A stretch of DNA of 64,000 nucleotides from Cupriavidus pauculus (GCF_008693385.1 NZ_CP044065.1:2604001-2668000); one strand, 5' to 3'; numbered from the stretch's first letter, positions 48,805 through 57,512 are shown. The notes: generated by a model not told the origin, from the letters alone. Numbers and translations are program-made.

Positions 48805-48894
48805 GCGTGTTTCCTTTCGGGTAGGCGTAAAAGGGGGAAGAAGGAGAAATTCGTGGGAGACGAACAGCTCTCGCCTGTGGGCCGACCGTGACGG

Positions 48895-49476
48895 TCAGCC
48901 TGAGGTCCGGGGTTTCGGCTGGTAACCATACCAGCGCGGGTAAAACTGCCGAACCACCTCGCCTTCGAAATGCAGCGCGTGGCAGCCGTGAAGCTGGTAA
49001 GGCGGTTCGGGGTTGGAATCGTTCGCGCCGTCGTCGCGCGTCTTGAAGACGTCGCCGGCAAAGGCCTGGATGGCCGTGGTCGGCAGCACGCCGGCCAGTT
49101 CGGTCAGATGGGTACAGCCTTCCACGCTGCCGAGCAGCTCGCGCACGGACTTGCGGAAGCCGCGCATCAGGTTCAGGCCGATCAGCTTGCGGTAAGCGGG
49201 CCCGATCGTGTCGCAGTGGGTCGGGTACGGCACCCAGTCCGAGCAGGCCTCGGCGTCCACGATGTTCATGCGCAGGTCGATCGTCACGCGCAGCCACAGG
49301 TCGTGGAGCGGTTCGCCCTCGGGCCGCACACCGCCGCCCGCCAGCGGGATGTCCCGCGGCTTGGTGTCCGTGAGCCGCGCCTCGATATCCCACAGGCCAT
49401 CCTCGCGCAGATACGCCTCGGCCGTGATGGCTCGACGGTGACGCAGGGCGCGGTTGACGGGCGGGGAGAGGGGCAT
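48895..49476 (-). CDS. DUF2889 family protein
   Basis: About 193 residues from the ATG at 49476 (an upstream TTG at 49503 would add nine). The pattern RRAITAEAYLREDGLWDIEARLTDTKPRD, HDLWLRVTIDLRMNIVDAEACSDWVPYP and GPAYRKLIGLNLMRGFRKSVRELLGSVEGCTHLTEL is the DUF2889 signature, found widely in proteobacteria. Function is unknown. Its position upstream of sucCD is common in Burkholderiales; cotranscription with sucC is possible (90-base gap). Confidence 0.88.
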   Translation of the reverse strand: MPLSPPVNRALRHRRAITAEAYLREDGLWDIEARLTDTKPRDIPLAGGGVRPEGEPLHDLWLRVTIDLRMNIVDAEACSDWVPYPTHCDTIGPAYRKLIGLNLMRGFRKSVRELLGSVEGCTHLTELAGVLPTTAIQAFAGDVFKTRDDGANDSNPEPPYQLHGCHALHFEGEVVRQFYPRWYGYQPKPRTSG

Positions 49477-49827
49477 GCTGCGAACGGATGCAGGGACCGG
49501 CAAGGATCGTGAATCGGGGCGTTACGGCGCTATGGGGTCAAGACGGCCATGGCGCTGGCGGCTTGAAGCCGCGCGGCCGCCGGGGGCCGAAAAAACCCAA
49601 GGAGTTTAACATGCCGCGACGCTCCCACCGGGAACATCCTGCCGAACGCATTGTCCGGTGCCGATTGTTGCACCTTCATCGCCGTGAAACCCAACTGTGA
49701 CAACGGTTTGCGGGTCGGTGTGGTTTTTGGCGCTGCAGTGCGCCACGACAAAATTGCGGGCGAATACACCTGCTGTGCGCGCAGGTATACAACGGCGTCA
49801 TGCGCGTTCCCGGCCGCACATCAGACG
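49477..49827. other. Intergenic region with one candidate small ORF
   Basis: About 350 bases between the DUF2889 gene and the end of recX. Apart from the small ORF at 49611-49700, I see a GGCGC-N6-GCGCC hairpin near 49731 that has no U-tail on either useful strand, and no clear promoter. Confidence 0.4.
49611..49700 (+). CDS. Candidate 29-residue small protein
   Basis: A short plus-strand frame, MPRRSHREHPAERIVRCRLL and 9 more residues, rich in Arg and His. It is preceded by AAGGAG with a 6-base spacer (AAGGAGTTTAAC), a near-ideal ribosome-binding site that is unusual by chance in this GC-rich sequence. No family is recognised and no membrane segment is present. It may be real, a leader peptide or coincidence. 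Confidence 0.3.
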   Translation: MPRRSHREHPAERIVRCRLLHLHRRETQL

Positions 49828-50307
49828 TCAGTCATCCGTGTCCGGATGGTCCTCGAAGCCCTCTTCCGCGCCGCGAATGACCTTGCCGATCGTGGCCCGC
49901 GAGAAGCCGCGCGCCATCATGAAGCGGATCTGCTTCGCACGCGCTTCGGCGGAATCCGGCGCTTCACCGAAGCGCTTGCGCCAGACCTCGCGCGCGCGGT
50001 CGAGTTCGGTCTCGCGCAGGCGCTCCTGCAGATCCTGGAGCTGGTCGCTGCCGAGCTTGTGGGTCTTGGCTTCCTGCAGCACGCGGGCCGTGCCATAACG
50101 GCTGGCGCGACGGTGCACGAGGCTATCGACAAAGCGGGTATTGGAAAGCCAGTTCTCGCGCTCGAGGGCGTCGAGCAGGGCATCGACTTCCTCGGGGGAT
50201 TCGGCATGCGGGGCCAGCTTGCGCGCGAGTTCCACGCGGCTGTGCTCGCGCCGCGACAGATAGCCGATCGCGCGGGCCTTGAGGGAAAGCGGGGGGCGGG
50301 TAATCAT
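49828..50307 (-). CDS. recX: Regulatory protein RecX
   Basis: A 159-residue RecX, which binds and limits RecA filaments. Helical repeats typical of the family are visible: LKARAIGYLSRREHSRVELARKLAPHAESPEEVDALLDALERENWLSNTRFVDSLVHRRASRYG, and KQIRFMMARGFSRATIGKVIRG near the C-terminus. It lies 56 bases downstream of recA in the same direction, with a hairpin in the gap that may reduce its expression relative to recA. Confidence 0.93.
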   Translation of the reverse strand: MITRPPLSLKARAIGYLSRREHSRVELARKLAPHAESPEEVDALLDALERENWLSNTRFVDSLVHRRASRYGTARVLQEAKTHKLGSDQLQDLQERLRETELDRAREVWRKRFGEAPDSAEARAKQIRFMMARGFSRATIGKVIRGAEEGFEDHPDTDD

Positions 50308-50312
50308 GAAGC

Positions 50313-50337
50313 GCCCTCCCCCAGCATGGGAGAGGGC
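50313..50337 (-). repeat. GC-rich hairpin between recA and recX
   Basis: An imperfect stem with GCCCTC and GAGGGC outer arms and C/G-rich inner arms lies between recA and recX. It resembles the hairpin after fba (20176-20197). In other bacteria a hairpin here attenuates recX; it may be a partial terminator or a dispersed palindromic element. Confidence 0.6.
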
Positions 50338-50363
50338 AATCGCGTGTCAGTCGTTGCGACCGA

Positions 50364-51434
50364 TCAGTTGTCGGCGTCAGCCGTCGCGGCCGCCTTGGTG
50401 ACGTTGGGGTTGGTCGGCACCACACCCAGCGCGGCGCGCACCTTGTTCTCGATTTCCTCGGCGATATCGGGATTCTCGCGCAGGTATTCGCGCGCGTTGT
50501 CCTTGCCCTGGCCGATCTTCTCGCCGTTGTAGCTGTACCACGCACCCGACTTCTCGACGATCTTTGCGTCCACGCCGAGGTCGATGATCTCGCCCTGACG
50601 CGAAATGCCCTGGCCGTAAAGGATATCGAAGAAGGCCTCGCGGAACGGCGGCGATACCTTGTTCTTCACGACCTTGACCTTGGTCTCGTTGCCGATCACG
50701 TCGTCGCCCTTCTTGATCGAGCCGATCCGGCGGATATCGAGACGCACCGATGCGTAGAACTTGAGCGCGTTACCGCCCGTGGTCGTTTCCGGCGAGCCGA
50801 ACATCACGCCGATCTTCATACGGATCTGGTTGATGAAGATCACGAGGCAGTTCGTGCGCTTGATCGTGCCGGTCAGCTTGCGCAGCGCCTGGCTCATCAG
50901 GCGGGCCTGCAGGCCCGGCAGCGAATCGCCCATTTCGCCTTCGATTTCGGCCTTCGGCACCAGTGCCGCGACCGAGTCGATCACGATCATGTCGATCGAG
51001 CCCGAGCGCACCAGCGCGTCGGCGATTTCCAGCGCCTGCTCGCCCGTGTCCGGCTGCGAGATCAGCAGGTCGTTGATGTTCACGCCAAGCTTGCTGGCAT
51101 AGCTGACGTCCAGCGCATGCTCCGCGTCGATAAACGCGCAGGTGCCGCCCGTCTTCTGCATTTCGGCCACGGCCTGCAGCGTCAGCGTGGTCTTGCCCGA
51201 CGATTCCGGACCGTAGATTTCCACCACGCGGCCGCGCGGCAGGCCGCCAACGCCGAGGGCGATGTCCAGACCCAGCGAGCCGGTGGAGACGACCTGGATG
51301 TCCTGTTCGACATCGCCGTCGCCGAGCCGCATGATCGAGCCCTTGCCGAACTGCTTCTCGATCTGCGAAAGCGCGGCAGCAAGCGCCTTTTGCTTCTCCG
51401 CGCTCACGCCGGCGCCCGCCTTCTTGTCGTCCAT
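50364..51434 (-). CDS. recA: Recombinase RecA
   Basis: A 356-residue RecA, the strand-exchange protein and co-protease for LexA. Seen are [17 protein letters not shown], the Walker A motif [73 protein letters not shown] and [10 protein letters not shown]. It has a standard length and an acidic C-terminal tail. A LexA box inside a sigma-70 promoter lies about 140 bases upstream, and AAGGA precedes the ATG. Confidence 0.97.
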   Translation of the reverse strand: MDDKKAGAGVSAEKQKALAAALSQIEKQFGKGSIMRLGDGDVEQDIQVVSTGSLGLDIALGVGGLPRGRVVEIYGPESSGKTTLTLQAVAEMQKTGGTCAFIDAEHALDVSYASKLGVNINDLLISQPDTGEQALEIADALVRSGSIDMIVIDSVAALVPKAEIEGEMGDSLPGLQARLMSQALRKLTGTIKRTNCLVIFINQIRMKIGVMFGSPETTTGGNALKFYASVRLDIRRIGSIKKGDDVIGNETKVKVVKNKVSPPFREAFFDILYGQGISRQGEIIDLGVDAKIVEKSGAWYSYNGEKIGQGKDNAREYLRENPDIAEEIENKVRAALGVVPTNPNVTKAAATADADN

Positions 51435-51572
51435 GGTCGTCCTTCAGTCAATGGTGTATAAATAGGCCGAATGTGGCGCACGCCCCGATAGATATCGATA
51501 TATAGATGGGATCGGCCCCGGTATTCGGCCCCTGCGCATCGCACCAATGGCACTGCGCGCGGAATGTCGGAT

Positions 51573-51601
51573 ACTGTATAAAAAAACAGTATGCTTGGCA
51601 A
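51573..51601 (-). promoter_or_regulatory. Sigma-70 promoter of recA
   Basis: On the minus strand, TTGCCA (51601-51596) and TACAGT (51578-51573) are separated by 17 bases, the preferred spacing. The LexA box fills the spacer and overlaps the -10 element, as in the classical SOS-controlled recA promoter. Transcription should start near 51566, giving a leader of about 130 bases. Confidence 0.75.
51574..51589. promoter_or_regulatory. LexA (SOS) box
   Basis: The 16-base site CTGTATAAAAAAACAG matches CTG-N10-CAG with the expected AT-rich centre. It overlaps the recA promoter. It also lies 50 bases upstream of the divergent response-regulator gene, so repression could reach both directions. Confidence 0.85.
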
Positions 51602-51638
51602 GCCCCACCGCATGCCGGCACGAGGGTGGAGACAAATC

Positions 51639-52328
51639 ATGCGCATTCTGATCGCCGAAGATGACGATGTTCTGGCAGACGGCCTGACCCGGTCGCTGCG
51701 CCAGTCCGGCTATGCCGTCGACCACGTCAGCCATGGCGTGGAGGCCGATTCCGCGCTGTCCACCCAGCATTTCGACCTGCTGATCCTCGATCTGGGCCTG
51801 CCCCGGATGTCGGGGCTCGAGGTGCTCAAGCGCCTGCGCGCGCGCGGGGCCATGCTGCCGGTGCTGATCCTGACCGCGGCGGACAGCGTCGATGAACGCG
51901 TCAAGGGCCTCGATCTCGGCGCCGACGACTATATGGCCAAGCCGTTCGCGCTCTCGGAACTGGAGGCGCGCGTGCGTGCGCTCGTGCGCCGCGGCGCGGG
52001 CGGCGGCGCCACCCTCATGCGGCACGGTCCGCTCGCATTCGACCAGGTGGGCCGCATCGCCTATCTCAACGAGCAGTTGCTCGACCTGTCCGCGCGCGAG
52101 ATCGGCCTGCTGGAGATCCTGCTCACGCGCAGCGGGCGGCTGGTATCGAAGGAGCAGCTCGTCGACCATCTGTGCGAATGGGGCGAAGAGGTGAGCAACA
52201 ACGCGATCGAGGTCTACGTGCACCGGCTGCGCAAGAAGATCGAGGTGGGCGGCATCCGCATCGCCACGGTCCGCGGCCTCGGCTACTGCCTCGAGAAATT
52301 CCAGCCCGCGATGGCCGCGCACGGCTGA
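51639..52328 (+). CDS. OmpR-family response regulator (TctD/QseB-like)
   Basis: A 229-residue response regulator. The receiver has MRILIAEDDDVLADGL, the phospho-acceptor in LLILDLGLPRMSG, LILTAADS and DDYMAKPFALSELEARV. The DNA-binding domain is a winged helix (LSAREIGLLEILLTRSGRLVSKEQLVDHL, then VYVHRLRKKIE). GGAG lies 8 bases before the ATG at 51639; a longer frame from 51591 overlaps the SOS box. It is followed by a Tct-type sensor kinase after 34 bases. Confidence 0.9.
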   Translation: MRILIAEDDDVLADGLTRSLRQSGYAVDHVSHGVEADSALSTQHFDLLILDLGLPRMSGLEVLKRLRARGAMLPVLILTAADSVDERVKGLDLGADDYMAKPFALSELEARVRALVRRGAGGGATLMRHGPLAFDQVGRIAYLNEQLLDLSAREIGLLEILLTRSGRLVSKEQLVDHLCEWGEEVSNNAIEVYVHRLRKKIEVGGIRIATVRGLGYCLEKFQPAMAAHG

Positions 52329-52362
52329 GCGCGCGGCACCCATCCTCCGGAGATCCGTCGCG

Positions 52363-53970
52363 ATGAGTCTGTTGTGGTTGCCATTGCGACGCGCGTCCCG
52401 ACCTGCCGCCGAGACCGCTGCGGAGACTGCTGCCGAGGCTGTCGATACGGCCGTCACCGACGAAGCGCTCGCCGACGCCCTGCCCCATCTCGAAGAGAGC
52501 ACCGCCCACCCTGCCCCGCGCTCGCTGTTCGGCGAGATCCTCGACTGGATGCTCGCGCCGCTGCTGTTGCTCTGGCCGATGAGCATCGCGGTGACGTACC
52601 TCGTCGCCAAGTCGATCGCCAACGGGCCCTTCGATCGCTCGCTCGAGGCAAGCGCCATCGTGTTGTCGCAGCAGGTACGCGAGGTCAATGGCCGCGTCAC
52701 GCTGCAATTGCCGCTCTCCGCGCGCGAGATCCTGCGCGCCGACGAGACCGACAACATCTACTACCAGGTGGTCGGCAAGCGCGGCGAGTACGTGGCCGGC
52801 GACCACGACCTGCCGCTGCCGCCCGAGGACGACCAGGCCCATGCGGGACTCGTCTCGCTGCGCGACGACCACGTCGGCGGCAACGACGTGCGCGTGGCCT
52901 ATACCTACGTCGACCTCAAGAATGCGAGCGGCACGCAGCCCGTGCTCGTGCAGGTGGCGGAGACGCTGGACAAGCGCGCGCGGCTCGCCAACGAAATCAT
53001 CAAGGGCGTGATCCTGCCCCAGTTCGTGATCCTGCCGCTCGCGGTGGTGCTCGTGTGGTTCGGCCTCACGCGCGGCCTTGCGCCGCTTACCGCCATCCAG
53101 CAGCGCATTCGCGCGCGCAACCCCGGCGACACGAGTCCGATCGACGAGAGCGCGGCGCCGCAGGAGATCACCCCGCTCGTCGCGTCGTTCAACGATCTGC
53201 TCGCGCGGCTCGACCAGTCGGTGCAGACGCAGAAGCGCTTTATCGCCGATGCCGCGCATCAGATGAAGACACCGCTCGCCGGACTTCGCATGCAGGCCGA
53301 ACTCGCGCAGCGCGAGCAGTCGCCCGAGGAACTGCGCCGCTCGCTCGCGCAGATCGCCGGCAGCTCGGAACGCACCGCGCATCTGGTCACGCAGCTGCTG
53401 TCGCTCGCGCGCATGGAGAACCTCGCGGGCGTCGGCGGCATGGCGCCGCTCGACCTCGCCTCCCTCGCGCGCGACGTGGTCAAGGACTGGCTGCCGCAGG
53501 CATGGGCCCGGCGCATCGACCTCGGGCTCGAGGCCGACGATCACCCCGTGATGATCGTCGGCAACCGCCTCATGCTGACGGAGATGCTCAACAACCTGCT
53601 CGACAACGCCATCCGCTATACGCCGGCCGAAGGGCATGCCACGGTGCGCGTGAGCGCCGATGCGTTCGAACCGTTCGTCTATCTCGACGTGGAGGACACG
53701 GGCCCCGGCATTCCACCGGGCGAAAGGGAACGCGTGATGGAGCGCTTCTACCGCGTGCTGGGCACGAACACCGAAGGCAGCGGGCTGGGCCTGGCGATCG
53801 TGCGCGAGATCGTCCAGCAACACGGCGGCGAGGTGTCGATCGGCGACCATGTCTGGCAGGCCGAACCGCGCCGCGCGGGCGCGCGCTTCCGCATCACGCT
53901 GCGCCGCCCCGCCGACCACGACGCGGGCGCCGGCTTCGGGGGCCTGCCCGGCGGAGGCGGCATCGCATGA
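52363..53970 (+). CDS. Sensor histidine kinase with TctE-like N-terminal domain
   Basis: A 535-residue inner-membrane kinase. A 60-residue Ala/Glu-rich cytoplasmic tail with an AAET repeat precedes TM1 (WMLAPLLLLWPMSIAVTYLV). The periplasmic part (about 90-200) fits the 2CSK_N domain of tricarboxylate-sensing TctE. TM2 (FVILPLAVVLVWFGLTRGL), HAMP, the His box FIADAAHQMKTPLAGLRMQAELA, the N box LNNLLDNAIRYTP, the G boxes EDTGPGIPPGE and GSGLGLAIVREIV follow. The ligand may be a carboxylate, by family. Its stop overlaps the next gene by 4 bases (ATGA). Confidence 0.9.
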   Translation: MSLLWLPLRRASRPAAETAAETAAEAVDTAVTDEALADALPHLEESTAHPAPRSLFGEILDWMLAPLLLLWPMSIAVTYLVAKSIANGPFDRSLEASAIVLSQQVREVNGRVTLQLPLSAREILRADETDNIYYQVVGKRGEYVAGDHDLPLPPEDDQAHAGLVSLRDDHVGGNDVRVAYTYVDLKNASGTQPVLVQVAETLDKRARLANEIIKGVILPQFVILPLAVVLVWFGLTRGLAPLTAIQQRIRARNPGDTSPIDESAAPQEITPLVASFNDLLARLDQSVQTQKRFIADAAHQMKTPLAGLRMQAELAQREQSPEELRRSLAQIAGSSERTAHLVTQLLSLARMENLAGVGGMAPLDLASLARDVVKDWLPQAWARRIDLGLEADDHPVMIVGNRLMLTEMLNNLLDNAIRYTPAEGHATVRVSADAFEPFVYLDVEDTGPGIPPGERERVMERFYRVLGTNTEGSGLGLAIVREIVQQHGGEVSIGDHVWQAEPRRAGARFRITLRRPADHDAGAGFGGLPGGGGIA

Positions 53971-54305
53971 AACGCGCGTTTCCGCCCGCCACCGCGGCCG
54001 AACGCCGCGCGTGGCGCCGCAACCTGCGCTGGATCGCAAGCCTGCTCGCCATCTGGTTCGTGGTCACGTTCGTCGTTGCCTGGTATGCGCGCGAGCTGCG
54101 CTTCGCCTTCTTCGGCTGGCCGTTCTCGTTTTGGGTGGGCGCGCAGGGCGCGCTGATCGTTTACGTACTGATGGCCGCGCTGTACGCCTGGCGCATGAAC
54201 CGCGCGGACCGGACCGCCGAGCCCGGCGATGCCCGCGGCACCGATCCGCACCCCGTCGAGCCCGAAGCGGGCGGGCAGGGCAAATCCGCCCGGGATGCTG
54301 CATAG
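53967..54305 (+). CDS. DUF4212 protein (small subunit of a sodium:solute symporter) without its partner
   Basis: A 112-residue protein with two membrane helices: LRWIASLLAIWFVVTFVVAWYA and FWVGAQGALIVYVLMAALYAW, linked by ARELRFAFFGWPFSF. This FGWPFSFWxxAQG pattern is the DUF4212 signature. Such genes are normally followed at once by a large sodium:solute symporter (VC_2705/ActP-like). Here the next gene is an unrelated MFS carrier 269 bases away, and no symporter is in the window. The ATGA overlap with the kinase suggests translational coupling. The C-terminal 35 residues are hydrophilic and look extended. Confidence 0.85.
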   Translation: MKRAFPPATAAERRAWRRNLRWIASLLAIWFVVTFVVAWYARELRFAFFGWPFSFWVGAQGALIVYVLMAALYAWRMNRADRTAEPGDARGTDPHPVEPEAGGQGKSARDAA

Positions 54306-54574
54306 CACGATGTGGCACGCGTCATACCACGCGCGGCAGGCAGCCCCGACGCCACCTCCAGCACCCTCTGAAACGCCGCACCGCAGCGCGCCGGCCGCGC
54401 GCCGCAATGTGGCGAATCGCTAGCGTATACCCCGACCATTCCGGTCGATTCCTGTCAGAACTCAGTAAGTTTCGCCTCCCACAATCGATTTCAACTTCGG
54501 TGCGGGAGTCCGCACGCGCGCGCATTGCGCCGGGCGGAGGGGACCGGAGATCCCAACGTAGAGGAGACAACAAC

Positions 54575-56272
54575 ATGGCAAACGGGCAGAACGTAGCGAT
54601 GCCGGGGGGCAGCGCAAGCAGCGCGCCGATGACGCGCGAGGAGAAAAAGGTCATTCTGGCCTCCTCGCTCGGCACGGTGTTCGAGTGGTATGACTTCTAT
54701 CTGTACGGTTCGCTGGCCGCCGTCATCGCGAAGCAGTTCTTCGCGGGCCTCGATCCGACTTCCGCCTTCATCTTCGCGCTCCTCGCGTTTGCGGCCGGCT
54801 TTATCGTACGGCCGTTTGGCGCCCTGGTATTCGGCCGCCTCGGCGACATGATCGGCCGCAAGTACACATTCCTGGTCACCATCCTGATCATGGGCGTGTC
54901 CACGTTCATCGTGGGCCTGCTGCCCAGCTACGCGACCATCGGCTGGGCCGCGCCGATCATCCTGATCCTGCTCCGCATGCTGCAGGGCCTCGCGCTCGGC
55001 GGCGAGTACGGCGGTGCCGCCACGTACGTGGCCGAGCATGCGCCGCACGGCAAGCGCGGCGCGTACACGGCATGGATCCAGACCACGGCGACGCTGGGCC
55101 TGTTCCTGTCGCTGATCGTGATTCTGCTGTGCCGCGAGATCACGGGCCCGAACTTCGAAGTCTGGGGCTGGCGTATCCCGTTCCTGCTCTCGATCCTGCT
55201 GCTGGCCATGTCGGTGTACATCCGCCTGTCGATGAGCGAGTCGCCGGCGTTCCAGCGCATGAAGGCCGAGGGCAAGACCTCCAAGGCACCGCTGACCGAA
55301 TCGTTCGGCCAGTGGCGCAACCTGAAGATCGTGATCCTGGCACTGATCGGCCTGACCGCCGGCCAGGCCGTGGTCTGGTACTCGGGCCAGTTCTACTCGC
55401 TGTTCTTCCTGACGCAGGTGCTGAAGGTCGATGCGAAGACCGCCAACCTGCTGATCGCGGGCGCGCTCGTCATCGGCACGCCGTTCTTCATCTTCTTCGG
55501 CTCGCTGTCGGACAAGATCGGCCGCAAGTGGATCATCATGACGGGCTGCGCGCTGGCCGTGCTGACGTACTTCCCGATCTTCAAGGGCCTGACGCACTAC
55601 GCCAACCCGGCACTCGAGCGCGCGCAGCAGACCGCGCAGATCGTCGTGTCGGCCGACCCGAAGACCTGCTCGTTCCAGGGCAGCCCGATCGCCCGCGAGA
55701 TCGACTTCCGCAGCTCGTGCGATATCGTCAAGCGTACGCTGGCGCAAGCCTCGGCCAGCTATGACGTGGTGCAGGCCCCGGCCGGCACGGTTGCGACGGT
55801 GAAGATCGGCGACAAGGAGATCAAGGCGTTCGACGCCAGCGTCGTGGGTGGCCACAGCTTCGACGACGCCAGCAAGAAGCAGATCGCCGCGTTCAAGAAG
55901 GAAGTCGCCGACTCGATGGCCGCCGCCGGTTACCCGACCAAGGCCGATCCCGCGCAGATGAACACGATCATGGTGCTCGTGCTGCTGGTGATCCTGGTGA
56001 TCTACGTGACGATGGTGTACGGCCCGATCGCGGCGATGCTGGTGGAAATGTTCCCGACCCGCATCCGCTACACGTCGATGTCGCTGCCCTACCATATCGG
56101 CAACGGCTGGTTCGGCGGCCTGCTGCCGACGATCTCGTTCGCGCTGGTGGCCCAGAACGGCAACATCTACTACGGCCTCTGGTACCCGATCATCATCGCC
56201 GCGATGACGTTCGTGATCGGCGCGCTGTTCATCCGGGAGACCAAGGACGTCGATATCTACGCCCACGACTGA
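54575..56272 (+). CDS. MFS transporter, metabolite:H+ symporter (MHS) type, with a periplasmic insertion
   Basis: A 565-residue major facilitator of the MHS/ProP-KgtP group: SLGTVFEWYDFYLYGSLAAVI (TM1), FGRLGDMIGRKYTFL, RMLQGLALGGEYGGAATYVAEHAPHGKRG and GSLSDKIGRKW are family marks. Residues about 340-461, between TM9 and TM10, form a hydrophilic insert of roughly 120 residues with two cysteines (Cys365, Cys382). Topology places it outside the cytoplasmic membrane. GAGGAG precedes the ATG. The substrate is probably a carboxylate or other small metabolite; neighbouring Tct-type sensing genes are consistent with that, but this is inference. Confidence 0.9.
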   Translation: MANGQNVAMPGGSASSAPMTREEKKVILASSLGTVFEWYDFYLYGSLAAVIAKQFFAGLDPTSAFIFALLAFAAGFIVRPFGALVFGRLGDMIGRKYTFLVTILIMGVSTFIVGLLPSYATIGWAAPIILILLRMLQGLALGGEYGGAATYVAEHAPHGKRGAYTAWIQTTATLGLFLSLIVILLCREITGPNFEVWGWRIPFLLSILLLAMSVYIRLSMSESPAFQRMKAEGKTSKAPLTESFGQWRNLKIVILALIGLTAGQAVVWYSGQFYSLFFLTQVLKVDAKTANLLIAGALVIGTPFFIFFGSLSDKIGRKWIIMTGCALAVLTYFPIFKGLTHYANPALERAQQTAQIVVSADPKTCSFQGSPIAREIDFRSSCDIVKRTLAQASASYDVVQAPAGTVATVKIGDKEIKAFDASVVGGHSFDDASKKQIAAFKKEVADSMAAAGYPTKADPAQMNTIMVLVLLVILVIYVTMVYGPIAAMLVEMFPTRIRYTSMSLPYHIGNGWFGGLLPTISFALVAQNGNIYYGLWYPIIIAAMTFVIGALFIRETKDVDIYAHD

Positions 56273-56287
56273 TTTGAGAAAAGGGTG

Positions 56288-56315
56288 TTGACAGTCCCAA
56301 AACCGTAGGTATAAT
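56288..56315 (+). promoter_or_regulatory. Sigma-70 promoter of tRNA-Met
   Basis: TTGACA at 56288-56293 and TATAAT at 56310-56315, both perfect consensus hexamers, separated by 16 bases. The tRNA begins 13 bases after the -10 box. Confidence 0.9.
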
Positions 56316-56328
56316 TGCGGTCTTCGTC

Positions 56329-56405
<77 letters not shown>

Positions 56406-56414
56406 GTATTTGAG

Positions 56415-56443
56415 AAGGGGTTAGCGCAAGCTAACCCCTTTTT
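56415..56443 (+). terminator. Rho-independent terminator after tRNA-Met
   Basis: A perfect 11-base stem (AAGGGGTTAGC / GCTAACCCCTT) with a GCAA loop followed by a T-run, ten bases after the tRNA. Confidence 0.95.
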
Positions 56444-56496
56444 CATTTTCCGCATCAGTTTCTCTGCGCACGTTGCTGGGCCCTGGGCCGGGTTTC

Positions 56497-57372
56497 CTAA
56501 CCCGGAAACTCTCGCGCGAACACGTCCGCGATAAAGTCCATCACCGCGCGGATCGCGGTCTGCCGTCGCATATCGGCGTGCACGACCAGATAGAAGTCGC
56601 GCGCAAGCGTTCGCGCTTCGCCCGGCACGGCGGCCACGCCGTCTCCCGCATCGACGCCCGCCGTCATCCCCGCCAGATAGCGCGGTAACGCCGCGACGCC
56701 CATGCCGCCCCTTGCCGCCGCGAGCTGGCTCATCAGGTCGTTGCTGCGAAACCCGATGCGCCGGCCCGCGGCCATCTCGTAGATCCATTTCTGCTCGGGC
56801 AAATGGTCGAACGACAGGTCGTAGGCGATGAACTGCCACTGATCCGCCGGCAGCGCCGCATAACCGGGCGCCGCATACAGGCCGTAGGAGATCTGGCCGA
56901 TGCGGCGGGCCACATAGTCGAGCTCCGTCGGCCGGCCGATGCGGATGGCGATATCGGCTTCCTGCCGGTGCAGCGAAGCCAGCGCCTGCGTGCCGTGCAG
57001 CGTGAGGTCGATCTCGGGGTGCCGTGCGCCGAATACCGCGAGGCGCGGTGCGAGGAAGATGCTTGCGAATGCGGGCGGCGCGCTGACGGTGACGCGCGCG
57101 GAACGTCCCTGCCGGCGCGCGAGCACCGCGCGCTCGAGCGCATGGGCCTGCGTCTGCATGCCCTCGGCCGCCCCCGCGATGTCGCGGCCGGCCTCGGTCA
57201 GATGCCAGCGGCGCGCGGACCGGTTGACGAGCACGATGCCGATTGCCTGCTCCAGCGCCGCCACGCGCCGGGCCACGGTGGCGTGCTCCACCTCCATGCG
57301 GCGCGCCGCGCCCGACAACGTGCCCGCTTCCGCCAGCGCAATGAAGTGCCGCATGTCATTCCAGTCGAACAT
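56497..57372 (-). CDS. LysR-family transcriptional regulator
   Basis: A 291-residue LysR-type regulator with the usual winged helix (MFDWNDMRHFIALAEAGTLSGAARRMEVEHATVARRVAALE) and an effector domain of the CrgA-like subgroup (LYAAPGYAALPADQW). It is divergent from a quinone-oxidoreductase gene, and a TCACA-N5-TGTGA repeat lies in the gap (57385-57399), 12 bases before its own start. Autoregulation and control of the oxidoreductase are inferred. Confidence 0.88.
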   Translation of the reverse strand: MFDWNDMRHFIALAEAGTLSGAARRMEVEHATVARRVAALEQAIGIVLVNRSARRWHLTEAGRDIAGAAEGMQTQAHALERAVLARRQGRSARVTVSAPPAFASIFLAPRLAVFGARHPEIDLTLHGTQALASLHRQEADIAIRIGRPTELDYVARRIGQISYGLYAAPGYAALPADQWQFIAYDLSFDHLPEQKWIYEMAAGRRIGFRSNDLMSQLAAARGGMGVAALPRYLAGMTAGVDAGDGVAAVPGEARTLARDFYLVVHADMRRQTAIRAVMDFIADVFAREFPG

Positions 57373-57384
57373 TGGTGCGAAATC

Positions 57385-57399
57385 TCACAAGCGATGTGA
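57385..57399. promoter_or_regulatory. Candidate LysR operator
   Basis: A perfect inverted repeat TCACA-N5-TGTGA in the divergent gap between the LysR gene and the oxidoreductase. The position is suited to autoregulation. Confidence 0.45.
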
Positions 57400-57512
57400 A
57401 GTCCGGCGCAGTTCCCGGCCCGGACCCACGGTGCTATTTTTCATGATGATTGACATCTTAACGCGCGGCATCCGATCTCGCAGGCGGGTGCATGCGAACC
57501 TCCTCTTCTGTC

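Noticed and set aside
49725..49760. Terminator for recX
   Set aside because: The GGCGC/GCGCC hairpin is followed by A-rich rather than T-rich sequence on the recX strand.
54306..54574. Remnant of a sodium:solute symporter after DUF4212
   Set aside because: None of the frames in this gap shows membrane segments or symporter motifs.
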